Below, one piece after another: positions 8,431-17,494 of a stretch of 64,000 bases of DNA; position 1 is the first letter of the stretch; each line of letters opens with the position of its first letter. The notes beneath the pieces were generated by a model that did not search any database, was not told where the DNA came from, and worked only from the letters and a program-made list of their open reading frames with translations. The position numbers and the translations under genes were made by a program. Source of the DNA: Mucilaginibacter flavidus (GTDB taxonomy: Bacteria; Bacteroidota; Bacteroidia; Sphingobacteriales; Sphingobacteriaceae); NCBI RefSeq assembly GCF_024055575.1, contig NZ_JAMXOE010000001.1, positions 124,001 to 188,000 of the forward strand. The letters are read 5' to 3'.

Positions 8431-9951
8431 TCACCCCACCAACTCCATCACCTTCAAAATCTCGTCGATATACTCCCGGTTGTTGGCCAGTCGGGGCACT
8501 TTATGCTGACCGCCCAGTTTGCCTTTCTCTTTCATCCAGTTAAAAAAAGTACCTTCGGGGGCTTTGCGCACTATGGGGCGGCGCAGGGCCATATCTTTAA
8601 AGCGCTTGGCGTCGTAGTCGGAATTGATGCGGCGCAGGGTTTCATCTAAAATATCAACAAAGCGTTCAAACTCGGCAGGCTTTTTTTCAAACTCTATTAC
8701 CCACTCATGGGCGCCGCACTCATCGCCGTTAAAGTAAACCGGAGCTGCAGTATAATCGCGGATGATGGCGCCGGTTTGCTGGCAGGCTTCTTCCAAAGCA
8801 CGCTCCGCATTGTCAATTATCAGTTCCTCGCCAAAGGCGTTTATAAAATGTTTGGTTCGGCCGGTAACCTGTATGCGGAAAGGTGAAAGCGAAGTAAACT
8901 TCACGGTATCCCCTATTAAATAGCGCCATAAACCCGCATTGGTGCTGATGATAAGTGCGTAGTTTTTATCCAACACAACTTCATCTAATGTAAGCGTCTG
9001 CGGGTTTTCATCGTGCAGTTGCTCCAGCGGTAAAAACTCGTAAAATATGCCATAGTCAAGCATCAGCAGCATTTCGCCGGGTTCGCGGGTGTCCTGTATG
9101 CCAAAGAAACCTTCGGATGCATTGTAGTTTTCCAGGTAGTACATGTCATCGTTTGGTATCAGATTTTTAAACTGCTCGCGATAAGGTGTAAAATTCACTG
9201 CACCATGAAAGTACATTTCGAGATTGGGCCACACTTCCAGCAGATTTTTTTTGCCGGTTATTTCAAGTATCCTTTTAAACAATAAAATATTCCAGGTAGG
9301 TACGCCGCTTAAGCTGGTTACGTTAACATCGATAGTGGCGTGAGCTATCTTCTCAATCTTTTCTTCAAAATCTTCCAGCAGGGCAATATCCATGTGTGGT
9401 GTGCGGTGAAGTTCGGCCCACAAGGGCAGGTTCTTCATCAGCACCGCACTAAGGTCACCAAATGAGGTATCGGCGCTTAGCTGGCTCACCTGGTAACTAC
9501 CACCAAGCGTTAATATCTTGCCGGTAAACATCCGGGCATTGGGCGTATTGTTAAAGTAAATGGTTAGCAAATCTTTGCCGCCTTTAAAGTGGCATTCCTC
9601 CAGTGCTTCTTCGCTCACGGGGATAAATTTACTGCGGTCGCTGGTGGTGCCCGATGATTTGGCAAACCATCGTATCTCCGACGGCCAAAGCACATTCTGC
9701 TCACCACGCAGCATGCGCTCGATGTAGGGTTTTAAGGTATCGTAAGTTTGTATGGGTACGCGCTCTTTAAACTGCTCCAAATGGGTAATGGACTTATAAC
9801 CGTATTTGCGGCCCCATTCGGTATTTTCGGCTGCGTTTATCAGCTGCTCAAACCACTCCTCCTGTACTTCGTTGGGGTATTTCATAAAAAGCTCTATCTG
9901 GTGGATACGCTTTTTCATGAACCAGGTAAATACGGAGTTAAAGATGGTCAT
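8431..9951 (-). CDS. GH3 family protein (acyl-acid-amido synthetase-like)
   Basis: 506 residues, full length for a bacterial GH3 protein of the ANL adenylating superfamily. The phosphate loop AKSSGTTSDRSKFIPVS is near residues 96-112, the YNASEGFFG motif follows near 275, and LWRYLIGDTVKF and VTGRTKHFINAFGEEL mark the hinge and C-terminal domain. In plants GH3 enzymes conjugate amino acids to jasmonate or auxin. The bacterial substrate is unknown; the family is widespread in Bacteroidota. It follows lptB on the same strand, with a short repeat of ATTTAGTG words in the gap. Confidence 0.9.
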   Translation of the reverse strand: MTIFNSVFTWFMKKRIHQIELFMKYPNEVQEEWFEQLINAAENTEWGRKYGYKSITHLEQFKERVPIQTYDTLKPYIERMLRGEQNVLWPSEIRWFAKSSGTTSDRSKFIPVSEEALEECHFKGGKDLLTIYFNNTPNARMFTGKILTLGGSYQVSQLSADTSFGDLSAVLMKNLPLWAELHRTPHMDIALLEDFEEKIEKIAHATIDVNVTSLSGVPTWNILLFKRILEITGKKNLLEVWPNLEMYFHGAVNFTPYREQFKNLIPNDDMYYLENYNASEGFFGIQDTREPGEMLLMLDYGIFYEFLPLEQLHDENPQTLTLDEVVLDKNYALIISTNAGLWRYLIGDTVKFTSLSPFRIQVTGRTKHFINAFGEELIIDNAERALEEACQQTGAIIRDYTAAPVYFNGDECGAHEWVIEFEKKPAEFERFVDILDETLRRINSDYDAKRFKDMALRRPIVRKAPEGTFFNWMKEKGKLGGQHKVPRLANNREYIDEILKVMELVG

Positions 9952-9954
9952 GGG

Positions 9955-9996
9955 GAATTAGTGAATTACTGATTTAGTGATTTAGTGATTTTAAAA
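9955..9996. repeat. TGATTTAGT tandem words
   Basis: GAATTAGTGAATTACTGATT, then TAGTGATTTAGTGATTTT, lying directly before the GH3 start codon (reading on the minus strand). Part of the general short-word repeat pattern of the intergenic regions. Confidence 0.6.
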
Positions 9997-10056
9997 AGTT
10001 ATTTACTTAAAGGTAGTTAAAATCAATATTCCTCCCCTAATTTCGGGTCTATACCC

Positions 10057-10821
10057 CTAATCAACTTTAACCGCAGGTTTATCAAAATTGAAAACTTTTC
10101 TTTTCAATACAAAATTTGAGCCCAGGTAAACTTTGCGCACCATTTCATTATTAGCAAGCACCTCGGGTACGCCCGATTCCAGCAGCTTGCCTTCGAACAA
10201 CAGGTAGGCGCGGTCGGTAATTGACAGGGTTTCCTGCACGTTGTGGTCGGTAATCAGGATGCCGATGTTGCGGGTTTTTAGCTTGGCTACCATGGTTTGT
10301 ATTTCTTCCACAGCAATGGGGTCAACACCGGCAAAGGGCTCATCCAGCAAAATAAAATTAGGCTCGGCTGCCAGGGCACGCGCAATTTCAGTGCGGCGAC
10401 GCTCGCCACCCGACAATAAATCGCCGCGGTTGCGGCGTACTTTGTGCAAGCTAAATTCGTCAATTAGTTCTTCCAGCTTGTCTTTCTGGCGGTCTTTAGG
10501 CATGGTGCCCATTTCGAGCACAGCCTTAATGTTATCCTCAACCGAGAGCTTACGAAACACCGATGCTTCCTGCGCCAAATAGCCGATTCCTTTTTGGGCA
10601 CGACGATACATCGGGTCTTGTGTAATGTCCACATCATCCAAAAACACCTGGCCCTCGTTAGGCTTTATCAGCCCCACAATCATGTAAAACGAGGTGGTTT
10701 TCCCGGCGCCATTTGGCCCAAGCAAACCCACAATTTCGCCCTGCGCCACGTTAAAGCTCACATCGTTTACAACGGTACGCTGTTTATATTTTTTTAATAG
10801 ATTTTCTGCTCTTAGTATCAT
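10057..10821 (-). CDS. lptB: LPS export ABC transporter ATP-binding protein
   Basis: 254 residues. The ATPase that powers LptFG extraction of lipopolysaccharide from the inner membrane to the LptC-A-D bridge. Walker [10 protein letters not shown] at 35-43, Q-loop in [13 protein letters not shown], signature LSGGERRR near 139, Walker [14 protein letters not shown], and switch His in ITDHNVQET. The typical LptB phrase [19 protein letters not shown] is present. The ATG directly follows the AATCA repeat module downstream of recJ. The other lpt genes are not in the window. Confidence 0.95.
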   Translation of the reverse strand: MILRAENLLKKYKQRTVVNDVSFNVAQGEIVGLLGPNGAGKTTSFYMIVGLIKPNEGQVFLDDVDITQDPMYRRAQKGIGYLAQEASVFRKLSVEDNIKAVLEMGTMPKDRQKDKLEELIDEFSLHKVRRNRGDLLSGGERRRTEIARALAAEPNFILLDEPFAGVDPIAVEEIQTMVAKLKTRNIGILITDHNVQETLSITDRAYLLFEGKLLESGVPEVLANNEMVRKVYLGSNFVLKRKVFNFDKPAVKVD

Positions 10822-10973
10822 TAACCGTTGATTTGTTTGATTACGTTGATTTCGCTGATTTTGTTTGAACCTTGATTTTCGTGATTTTAGGATTTTCGTG
10901 ATTCCAGGCTATTGTCTATCGTCCATGGTCCATGGACTTTATACCATGATCTATGAACTATCAACTATGAACC
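10822..10973. repeat. Composite intergenic word repeat (AATCA module plus ATGGAC module)
   Basis: Read on the minus strand, it starts at GGTTCATAGTTGAT, which contains the recJ stop codon. It continues through ATGGACCATGGACGATAGAC into AATCACGAAAATC words and ends at AAATCAACGGTTA immediately before the lptB ATG. Module order and end sequences match the rlmD downstream copy at 775-930, including the shared AATCAACGGTTA. Confidence 0.85.
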
Positions 10974-12674
10974 CTCTTCAAACCTTATCCCCTTCACATT
11001 TAACTGTATCGTCCGCCACTCTTTCCAAACGTTTTCTTCGATGGTGTAGCACATGTCGAAAGGTGCACCCGCTACCAGTTTGGGCAGGTATTCGCCGTGA
11101 CTGAAAGCTATACAATCAAACATAGCGGAGCCAGCTTGCATCACCGTCATCTTCACGTGGTTTTGACCCACTATATTGGCCACGCCACAAACATACACGT
11201 TTTTACTGATGAACACGGGCGCCATATTTTCGGGGCCGAACGGCGCAAACTGGTTCAGCACCCTAAAAAATTTCGCATCCACCTGGCTTAAACGTAATTC
11301 TGCATCAATTTGTATCTGCTGTATTAATTGTTCGGGTTTTATGGTAGCGCTAACTACTTGTTCAAACCTGTCGATAAAGGCCGGCAAATTCTCGGGGTGC
11401 ATAGTTAGCCCTGCGGCATAACGGTGGCCGCCAAACTGGATGAGCAAATCGCTGCATTCGCAGAGCGCCTCGTATAAATCAAAACCGAGTACCGAGCGTG
11501 CCGAACCTGCTACATGTCCATTAGAGCGGGTTAGCACAATTGTAGGGCGATAATATTTTTCGGTAAGCCGCGATGCAACAATGCCAATAACGCCTTTGTT
11601 CCACTGCTCGTTAAACACTACGGTAGAGTTTCGGTTGATCAGCTCCTCATTACCATCTATCATCCCGAGGGCTTCCTCGGTTATCTGCAGGTCGTGCCCC
11701 TTGCGTTCGGTGTTGTGGATATTTATCAGTTCGCTTTTTTCCGTCGCTCCTGCGTGTTCGGTATTTATCAGCAGTTCCACCGCATGTTTCGCATGATCAA
11801 TCCGCCCGGCAGCGTTTATTCGCGGACCGAGCAGGAACACCACATCTGATATAGTATAATAGGTTCCCCGCCCGGCAACCTCCATCAGGGTTTTAACGCC
11901 CATGCAGGGGTTGCTGTTTATTTTACTTAGACCAAGATGTGCCAACACCCGGTTTTCGCCGGTTATGTGCACAATGTCGCAGGCAATGCTGATGGCCACC
12001 AAATCAAGGTAACATTCCACCTCGCTAAACGTGATATCGTTCTTTTCGGCGTAAGCTTGTATCAGCTTAAAACCTATACCTGCGCCTGATAATTCTTTAA
12101 ATGGATATCCGCAATCGGCGCGCTTTGGATCGAGCACGGCAACGGCAGCTGGCAATTCGTCGCCGGGTAGGTGGTGGTCGCAGATAATAAAATCGACACC
12201 AAGGGTATTGGCGTAAGCAATTTTATCAACGGATTTAATACCACAATCAAGGGCCACTATCAGCGTAAAACCATTTTCGGCGGCGTAGTCGATACCTTTG
12301 GTTGATATGCCGTAGCCTTCCAGGTAGCGGTCGGGCACGTAATACTCCAGGTTGCTATAATATTTACTAAAAAAGCTGTAAACCAGCGAAACAGCAGTGG
12401 TGCCATCCACATCATAATCGCCATAAATTAAAACCTTCTCGCCGGCAGCCATTGCAGCTTCAATGCGCAATACGGCTTTCTCCATATCCGCCATCAGGAA
12501 AGGGTCGTGCAGGTGGCGGTAATCGGGCCTGAAGAAAAGCCGGGCGTCTTCGTAGCTTTTAATCCCCCTGTGTACCAGCAAGGTACTTAAAACGGCATCA
12601 ATTTTTAACGCGGCAGCCAGTTCATTCACCAGCTGTTCATCAGCATTATCTCTTATAGCCCACCGTTTATTCAA
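10965..12674 (-). CDS. recJ: Single-stranded-DNA-specific exonuclease RecJ
   Basis: 569 residues. A DHH-superfamily 5'-3' ssDNA exonuclease acting in recombination, mismatch and base-excision repair. Motif DYDVDGTTAVS near residues 84-94, ALDCGIK, the DHH motif ICDHHLPGDELP, the GPRINAAGR motif and the DHHA1 GGHRYAAGLTM signature are all visible, with the C-terminal OB domain after residue about 460. The start appears to be TTG (TTG AAT AAA CGG TGG); no in-frame ATG or GTG is close by. The terminal GGT TCA TAG lies in the dispersed repeat. Confidence 0.93.
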   Translation of the reverse strand: MNKRWAIRDNADEQLVNELAAALKIDAVLSTLLVHRGIKSYEDARLFFRPDYRHLHDPFLMADMEKAVLRIEAAMAAGEKVLIYGDYDVDGTTAVSLVYSFFSKYYSNLEYYVPDRYLEGYGISTKGIDYAAENGFTLIVALDCGIKSVDKIAYANTLGVDFIICDHHLPGDELPAAVAVLDPKRADCGYPFKELSGAGIGFKLIQAYAEKNDITFSEVECYLDLVAISIACDIVHITGENRVLAHLGLSKINSNPCMGVKTLMEVAGRGTYYTISDVVFLLGPRINAAGRIDHAKHAVELLINTEHAGATEKSELINIHNTERKGHDLQITEEALGMIDGNEELINRNSTVVFNEQWNKGVIGIVASRLTEKYYRPTIVLTRSNGHVAGSARSVLGFDLYEALCECSDLLIQFGGHRYAAGLTMHPENLPAFIDRFEQVVSATIKPEQLIQQIQIDAELRLSQVDAKFFRVLNQFAPFGPENMAPVFISKNVYVCGVANIVGQNHVKMTVMQAGSAMFDCIAFSHGEYLPKLVAGAPFDMCYTIEENVWKEWRTIQLNVKGIRFEEGS

Positions 12675-12714
12675 TATCTTTGTACCTGTAAATGGCGATA
12701 AAGATAGAGAATAG

Positions 12715-12745
12715 TGGTTAGAGGTTGGAGATCAAGGATTAGAAA
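12715..12745. repeat. Short word repeat (GGTTAGAGGTTGGAGATCAAGGATTAG)
   Basis: Words TTAGAGGTTGGAGA and ATCAAGGATTAGA in the gap upstream of recJ. The 134-nt gap between the divergent recJ and the next gene is otherwise AT-rich without a recognised site. Confidence 0.45.
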
Positions 12746-12808
12746 ATTACAATAAAAATAAAAAAGATAAAGTTCAAAACATATTAGCCGACATTAATCA
12801 AATTACAG

Positions 12809-13339
12809 ATGGATGCTATAAAATTTGTCGAATATTTTAATCTAATTAAGCCTGATTTTGAGGAAATCAGGCAAATTATACCGCCCGAGATTATTATCGA
12901 AATCGCCAAAGACTTCGACCTTAAAGTAGTGTCGAATGATTTGTATGACGCTCCAATATTTGATTTGATCTGGAACACCAACATTTGTGACATTTCTTTT
13001 TCTAAAATTCATTTCAAACGAAGAAAAACAGATAATCAACTTGAGCAAATCGGAACTATTGAAGAACTAGGGACTATACTATTTGATAAAAATACCGGGT
13101 TAATAACATTTGAAGAGTTGTATGATGATATGTACGGCTTCGACTACCATCCAATAAATCAAACGGAGTTTTTAGAATTTTATCTGAAATATCTGGAGAT
13201 GGAGTTTAATGAGATTTTTCGGAAAAGTCCGGGAGCTCCCAAAATTATTGATGATATTAAATTAGATATCGCAGTCATCAAAAAGTTCCCAATCTTCAAA
13301 GCCCTATTTTTTGCATGGGGCATAGAGTTTGATGCTTGA
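12809..13339 (+). CDS. Hypothetical acidic protein, AT-rich (176 aa)
   Basis: A soluble, strongly acidic protein without signal sequence (EYFNLIKPDFEEIRQIIPPE, DMYGFDYHPINQTEFLEFYLKYLEMEF). Base composition is lower in GC than recJ and the following hydrolase, as for the 2038-2601 orphan. The size, acidity and isolation fit immunity-type or orphan accessory genes, but there is no toxin partner and I recognise no family. Confidence 0.65.
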   Translation: MDAIKFVEYFNLIKPDFEEIRQIIPPEIIIEIAKDFDLKVVSNDLYDAPIFDLIWNTNICDISFSKIHFKRRKTDNQLEQIGTIEELGTILFDKNTGLITFEELYDDMYGFDYHPINQTEFLEFYLKYLEMEFNEIFRKSPGAPKIIDDIKLDIAVIKKFPIFKALFFAWGIEFDA

Positions 13340-13367
13340 ATGCTAATACACGCGATGAAAATACACG

Positions 13368-13553
13368 CCCACCAGTGCAGGCCGGCGACCTGCGCTGGTG
13401 GGTACCGCCCCGTTGGGGCTTGGGGGTTATCTTCAGTTATAAATTAAAAGATTAACTAAAAGCCCCAAAGGGGCGTAATTCGTCAGCACAGGTCGCAGGC
13501 CTGTGCCAGGCAGCATAATTTTCCATAGCGATGGGTTTAAAACCCATCGCTAT
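13368..13553. repeat. Cluster of five perfect or near-perfect palindromes (REP-like)
   Basis: Hairpins are at 13368-13402 (CCCACCAGTGCAGG / CCTGCGCTGGTGGG), 13407-13419 (GCCCCGTTGGGGC), 13462-13474 (GCCCCAAAGGGGC), 13486-13506 (GCACAGG..CCTGTGC) and 13525-13553 (14-bp stem ATAGCGATGGGTTT). They fill the gap between two same-strand genes. No transposase is adjacent. One or more could act as terminators, but none has a clear T-tract. Confidence 0.8.
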
Positions 13554-13573
13554 AAAAATATTAAAAACACAAA

Positions 13574-14344
13574 ATGAACATATTCACCCTTGCCGAAGGC
13601 TCCTATTCTGTTGATGCTACTAAAAAGTTTATCCCGTTTAATCCCGAAACGGATAGCCCGAAGGACAGGCCGGCCTCGCTGTTTATACATGTCAACCCGT
13701 TTTTGGTACAAACTGATACTGATTTAATTTTGCTGGATACCGGGCTGGGCTATAAAGATACCCGCGACGAATTATTTTTGCACCAGCACATCCGCAATGC
13801 GGGTTTCGATCCGGAAGAAGTTACGCTGGTTATCATGTCGCACCTGCATTATGACCACTCGGGCGGATTGGTGGTTGAGCGCGGTGGCAAACTGGTACCA
13901 AGCTTTCCGCAGGCGCAGCATGTTATTGCAAAACAGGAATGGGAGAAGGGACTCAGCGGCGGCTCTTCATCCTATCACAAAGAAATTTTTGAAGCTTTGC
14001 AGGGCAATATTAACCTAACCCTTGTTGAAGGCAGCGGCGAATTTAAGCCGGGCATACGTTATGAGCATTCGGGCGGGCACTCGCCTTATCACATGGTAAT
14101 TTGGATTGAGGACCGTGAAGGTAAATGTTTTTTTGGCGGCGATGAATTACCTGAACCAGAGCAGCTTATCCGGAAATTTATTGCGAAATACGATTTTGAC
14201 GGGCGTAAAGCTATGCAACTAAGGGAACAATATGGTAAAATAGCGGCAGCAGAAGGCTGGACCTGTTTATTTTACCATGCAAAATCGACGTGTGTGGGAA
14301 CGGTTGTTTATAATGATGAGCATTTCCAGGTAATACCTGCTTAA
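13574..14344 (+). CDS. MBL-fold metallo-hydrolase
   Basis: 256 residues. The metallo-beta-lactamase motif SHLHYDHSGG places the metal ligands at His90, His92, Asp94 and His95. The strand LILLDTGLG precedes it, and GHSPYHM and FFGGDELP give the later His and Asp ligands. Such proteins hydrolyse lactones, thioesters or phosphodiesters; the LDTG/MSHLHYDH pattern resembles the AHL-lactonase/PhnP-like branch, but the substrate is unknown. Its TAA overlaps the stop codon of the convergent response regulator gene in the palindrome TTAA (14341-14344). Confidence 0.85.
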   Translation: MNIFTLAEGSYSVDATKKFIPFNPETDSPKDRPASLFIHVNPFLVQTDTDLILLDTGLGYKDTRDELFLHQHIRNAGFDPEEVTLVIMSHLHYDHSGGLVVERGGKLVPSFPQAQHVIAKQEWEKGLSGGSSSYHKEIFEALQGNINLTLVEGSGEFKPGIRYEHSGGHSPYHMVIWIEDREGKCFFGGDELPEPEQLIRKFIAKYDFDGRKAMQLREQYGKIAAAEGWTCLFYHAKSTCVGTVVYNDEHFQVIPA

Positions 14345-14760
14345 GCGGGATCTTCCACTTTAAAAAGCTCAACTATTTTTTCAACGTTTAGTGGTTTTGA
14401 AATAAAGTCTTTTACCAGTGGGTATGAGCGTGCTTTGTTGATATCGTTACTGAATACTGATGACGAAATGATATAAATTTTGCATTTGCCCAGTGGGTCG
14501 ATGTTGAGGCGTTTAAATTCATCCAAAAACTCCCAGCCATTCATTATGGGCATATTTATGTCGAGCAGGATGTAGTCCGGTAGTTTTTCGGGGTCGACCT
14601 TTTGTATATCCATTAACTGATCTATAGCATATTTACCGTTTAGGCAGGCCATGATCTCGGTATTCATTAGCGCTTTCTTTATCAGTTTAATGGAGATGAA
14701 GTTGTTAATTTCATCATCATCAACAAGTAAAATACTAACGGATCTGCTATTAAATTCCAT
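14341..14760 (-). CDS. Single-domain response regulator (receiver only)
   Basis: 139 residues forming just a CheY-like receiver: acidic pocket Asp14-Asp16 (LLVDDDE), phospho-acceptor Asp67 in ILLDINMP, Ser in YIISSSV and Lys in DFISKPL. No output domain, so it probably acts by protein-protein contact in a phosphorelay. A close relative is at 41760-42188. No kinase gene is adjacent. Confidence 0.9.
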   Translation of the reverse strand: MEFNSRSVSILLVDDDEINNFISIKLIKKALMNTEIMACLNGKYAIDQLMDIQKVDPEKLPDYILLDINMPIMNGWEFLDEFKRLNIDPLGKCKIYIISSSVFSNDINKARSYPLVKDFISKPLNVEKIVELFKVEDPA

Positions 14761-14942
14761 ATAACTAAATTATGATATGCTTTATACGCAACAAAAAATT
14801 AAAAGGTTATACACCTTGCACGAATAAATTAAATAGAGCGATTAGAACGGTAGAATGTAACGTTGAATTGCCCGGGCCGTCAGTTAATTGGGTAATATTG
14901 ATTAAAATTAATACTTTAGACTGAACATTCCAATAGCTTAAT

Positions 14943-17360
14943 ATGAAAAAAATTTACCTCTTAATTTTACTTTCAGTTAACATACTGATGGCTGCCAACG
15001 CCCAAAAAACCGCCGACATGGCAACGCTGACAAAGAACCTTACCAAGTATACCGGTTATTTTAATTTTTATTGGGATGAAAGCACCGGCCGGGTACTATT
15101 GGTGGTTGACAAGCTTAATACCGAGTTTCTATACGTAAACTCCTTACCAGCAGGCATTGGGTCGAACGACCTGGGGCTGGACCGCGGGCAGATTGGTGAC
15201 AGCCGCATTGTAAAGTTTATAAAAAGCGGACCAAAAATACTGTTGGTACAACCCAACTATGCTTACCGCGCCGTTAGCAATAATGCCGATGAAAAGAAAT
15301 CGGTAGAGGAAGCATTTGCGCAATCAGTTTTATGGGGATTTAAGGCCGAAGCACAGGAAGGCAGCGAAATTTTAATTGACTTTACGCCATTTTTGCTGCG
15401 CGATGCCCACCATATTGCCGACAGGCTGGGCAACCAGGGAAGCTATAGCCTGGATGAGTCACGCTCGGCAGTGTACATGCCAAACTCAAAAGCATTTCCG
15501 GACAATTCGGAATTTGAGGCTACCATAACGCTTGCGGGGCGCGGAAGAGGCAGCGAAATCAGCTCTGTAACACCCGACCCTAATGCCGTTACAGTACGCA
15601 TGCACCACTCGTTTGTAAAATTGCCTGACGATAATTATAAAGTGCGCAAGTTCGACCCCCGTTCAGGGTTTTACGATGTGGATTATATGGACTACGCCAC
15701 CCCTATCGATCAGCCGATTGTAAAACGTATGCTTAGCCGCCACCGCCTGCAAAAAAAGGATCCTTCGGCGGCTATGAGCGAAGCGGTGAAGCCCATTGTT
15801 TATTATGTTGACCGTGGCGCCCCCGAACCCGTGCGCACCGCGCTGATGGAAGGCGCTGCATGGTGGAACCAGGCCTTTGAAGAAGCAGGGTACAAAAATG
15901 CCTTCCAGGTAAAACTATTGCCGGAAGATGCCGACCCGATGGATATACGCTATAATATTATCCAGTGGATACACAGGTCAACCCGAGGATGGTCGTACGG
16001 AGCATCGATCAACGACCCACGTACCGGCGAAATTATAAAAGGCCAGGTATCATTAGGTTCGCTGCGCGACAGGCAAGATTTTCTGATTGCCGAGGGCCTG
16101 CTCCAACCTTACGAAGACGGCAAGCCAACCAGCGATAAAATGCTGAAGATGGCCATTGCCCGCCTGCACCAGCTAGCCGCGCACGAAGTTGGCCACACCC
16201 TCGGCCTGCAACATAACTTTGCCGCCAGCACCAACAACCGCGCATCAGTAATGGATTACCCGCCACCGGCGTTTACTTTGAATGCTGACGGAACGGTAGA
16301 TCTATCAAACGCCTATACCACCGAAATTGGCACCTGGGACAAACGCGCCATATTATATGGCTACCAGGATTTTCCCGCAGGAACAAACGAGGATGAAGCC
16401 TTAAAAGGAATATTAACAGAAACACTTAAGCAGGGCCAGGTATTTATCACTGATGAAGATGCAAGGCCGGCAAGCGGCGCCCATCCCCTCGCCCACCTGT
16501 GGGACAACGGCAAAAACGCTGCCGACGAACTTAACCGGTTGATGGATATCCGCAGAAAACTGTTGGATAACTTTTCGGAAAAAGCCATAAGGCAGGATGC
16601 GCCAATGGCCATGATAGAAGAACCGCTGGTACCTATTTACCTGCTGCACCGTTACCAGGTTGAGGCTGCCTCAAAAATGCTGGGCGGCCTGTATTACACC
16701 TACGCTATTAAAAACGATGGCCAGCCCGTTACCCGGTTTATTCCTGCTGCTGAACAATGGAAAGCGTTTAATGCGCTGATATCAACCATCAGCCCGAACG
16801 CGCTGGCATTACCCGAAAAACTGATAGCCAAAATACCGCCGAGGCCCGATGGCTACCCGCGCACAAGGGAACTGTTTAAATCGCGCACGGGGCTAACGTT
16901 CGACCCGATTGGCGCTGCCGAAGGGGCTGCTGCCACCACCCTTGAATTCATGCTGAACCCTGAGCGCTGTGCACGGCTGGTGGAATATAACTCGCGCGAT
17001 AACAGCCAGCCGGGTTTAATTGCCGTACTGGATAAACTGGTTGCTCAAACCTGGAAAGCGCCACAGCCAACCGGCTACAAAGGCGAATTGCAGCGGCTGG
17101 TGAACAATTTAACGCTGAAACAATTGTTAACTTTGGCAGCCGATGGCGGCGCGCCGGAGAGTGTTAGAGGTATTGCCCTGCTTGAAATTAGCGGCTTAAA
17201 AACGTGGATGCAAGCGGCGGTTAGGACTTCGGTAACTAATCAAAAGGCTAATTTGTTGTTTGGATTATCGCAGATTGCTGCATTTGAAAAAGAGCCTGGA
17301 CAGTTTAAGCCTGCTGCGCCAGTGGGGATGCCGGATGGTTCGCCTATAGGAGAGCAATAA
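14943..17360 (+). CDS. Exported zinc-dependent metalloprotease (DUF5117/DUF4953 type)
   Basis: 805 residues with signal peptide MKKIYLLILLSVNILMAANAQ. The zinc site HEVGHTLGLQH starts at about His414 (HExxHxxGxxH, metzincin-like), followed by the SVMDYPPP Met-turn-like segment. The N-terminal ~300 residues (YTGYFNFYWDESTGRVLLVVD, SPGIGSNDLGLDRGQ-like) correspond to the DUF5117/5118 region common to this Bacteroidota family, and the C-terminal part to DUF4953. Probably periplasmic or surface-bound. No inhibitor or partner gene is adjacent. Confidence 0.88.
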   Translation: MKKIYLLILLSVNILMAANAQKTADMATLTKNLTKYTGYFNFYWDESTGRVLLVVDKLNTEFLYVNSLPAGIGSNDLGLDRGQIGDSRIVKFIKSGPKILLVQPNYAYRAVSNNADEKKSVEEAFAQSVLWGFKAEAQEGSEILIDFTPFLLRDAHHIADRLGNQGSYSLDESRSAVYMPNSKAFPDNSEFEATITLAGRGRGSEISSVTPDPNAVTVRMHHSFVKLPDDNYKVRKFDPRSGFYDVDYMDYATPIDQPIVKRMLSRHRLQKKDPSAAMSEAVKPIVYYVDRGAPEPVRTALMEGAAWWNQAFEEAGYKNAFQVKLLPEDADPMDIRYNIIQWIHRSTRGWSYGASINDPRTGEIIKGQVSLGSLRDRQDFLIAEGLLQPYEDGKPTSDKMLKMAIARLHQLAAHEVGHTLGLQHNFAASTNNRASVMDYPPPAFTLNADGTVDLSNAYTTEIGTWDKRAILYGYQDFPAGTNEDEALKGILTETLKQGQVFITDEDARPASGAHPLAHLWDNGKNAADELNRLMDIRRKLLDNFSEKAIRQDAPMAMIEEPLVPIYLLHRYQVEAASKMLGGLYYTYAIKNDGQPVTRFIPAAEQWKAFNALISTISPNALALPEKLIAKIPPRPDGYPRTRELFKSRTGLTFDPIGAAEGAAATTLEFMLNPERCARLVEYNSRDNSQPGLIAVLDKLVAQTWKAPQPTGYKGELQRLVNNLTLKQLLTLAADGGAPESVRGIALLEISGLKTWMQAAVRTSVTNQKANLLFGLSQIAAFEKEPGQFKPAAPVGMPDGSPIGEQ

Positions 17361-17380
17361 ATACGGATTTAATTCACAAT

Positions 17381-17472
17381 TGTCATTGCGAGGTACGAAG
17401 CAATCGCGAACTTTGCAGAACGGTCATGCAAAGTTCGCGATTGCCTGCGCTAGCCAGCGGATCGCAATGACA
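17381..17472. repeat. Foldback element with nested 10-bp and 18-bp stems (MITE-like)
   Basis: The outer arms TGTCATTGCG (17381-17390) and CGCAATGACA (17463-17472) are perfect inverted repeats. The inner arms, 17400-17417 and 17427-17444, form a perfect 18-bp stem around a 9-nt loop. The core ATTGCGAGGTACGAAGCAATC resembles widespread bacterial ATTGCGAGGnACGAAGCAATC intergenic repeats. It lies between the metalloprotease and the oxidoreductase genes. Confidence 0.85.
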
Positions 17473-17494
17473 TAATTTTTACATCATATAACCT

